Positions 5,329 to 5,385 of a stretch of 5,385 nucleotides of DNA are shown here, one piece after another. The position numbers and the translations under genes are program-made. Origin of the DNA: Promethearchaeota archaeon (GTDB lineage Archaea; Asgardarchaeota; Lokiarchaeia; Sigyniarchaeales; SOKP01); contig DXJM01000071.1 in NCBI GenBank assembly GCA_019057355.1, positions 1-5,385 on the forward strand, given 5' to 3'. Each line of letters begins with the position of its first letter. The first letter of the stretch is position 1. Under the pieces are notes generated by a model. The model worked only from the letters and a program-made list of their open reading frames with translations, was not told the DNA's origin and did no database searches.

Positions 5329-5373
5329 GAACTACACCACCAAATAAATATGATAAAGAACAAGGTAAAATTT

Positions 5374-5385
5374 AGATCGGAGAGC
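5374..5385. other. Probable sequencing-adapter remnant at the contig end
   Basis: The window ends in AGATCGGAGAGC. This equals the first 13 bases of the common Illumina TruSeq adapter (AGATCGGAAGAGC) with one A missing. It is GC-rich against AT-rich surroundings and sits exactly at the terminus, so it is probably not genomic. Confidence 0.7.

Larger units (their letters stand above)
5272..5373. other. Upstream region of the ATPase gene
   Basis: These 102 bp of AT-rich DNA hold no convincing gene and presumably carry the ATPase promoter. They contain the inverted repeat at 5296-5314 and two TATA-like stretches on the minus strand, at 5318-5328 and around 5285-5292. Whatever lies beyond is cut off by the end of the window. 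Confidence 0.6.

Noticed and set aside
1..5385. CRISPR array, insertion sequence, tRNA or rRNA
   Set aside because: I saw no regularly spaced repeats, no transposase-like protein or terminal inverted repeats, and no cloverleaf or conserved rRNA segments.

Overview
The window is AT-rich and gene-dense, with six complete genes, all pointing to an anaerobic archaeon. The main evidence is a regulator with the archaeal HTH_10 (Bat-type) DNA-binding domain. Supporting signs are the near absence of Shine-Dalgarno sites, TATA-like boxes at about the distance expected for leaderless transcripts, and plain T-runs after stop codons. An Asgard (Lokiarchaeia-like) or methanogen-related lineage is plausible, but that is a guess. 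The last 12 bases look like a sequencing-adapter remnant, so the window is probably a whole short contig.

Layout. A possible tail of an upstream gene (3-53, +) is followed by a small cupin (99-449, +) and a ferredoxin-like iron-sulfur protein (550-1347, +). A T-rich tract separates these two genes, and each is preceded at nearly the same distance by an identical 15-bp element containing the palindrome GAACATGTTC. An HTH_10 regulator (1382-2035, -) converges on the ferredoxin gene and is divergent from an iron-sulfur flavoprotein (2110-2700, +). The right half is on the minus strand: a P1B-type heavy-metal ATPase (5271 down to 3109) followed 42 bp downstream by a small CxxC thioredoxin-fold/glutaredoxin-like protein (3066 down to 2749).

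How the genes may work together. All products except the regulator fit redox, iron-sulfur or metal homeostasis. The cupin and the ferredoxin-like protein appear to be co-regulated through the shared palindrome (inference). The flavoprotein is of the type that passes electrons from ferredoxin to FMN and on to oxidants such as O2 or H2O2 in methanogens, and the divergent regulator may control it. The ATPase has the signature of Zn/Cd/Pb exporters, but lacks an HMA domain and carries a short N-terminal CxxC and a C-terminal Cys/His-rich tail. The small thiol protein beside it could reduce or exchange metal at such thiols. There is no CRISPR array, mobile element, tRNA or rRNA, and no gap over 300 bp without a gene.
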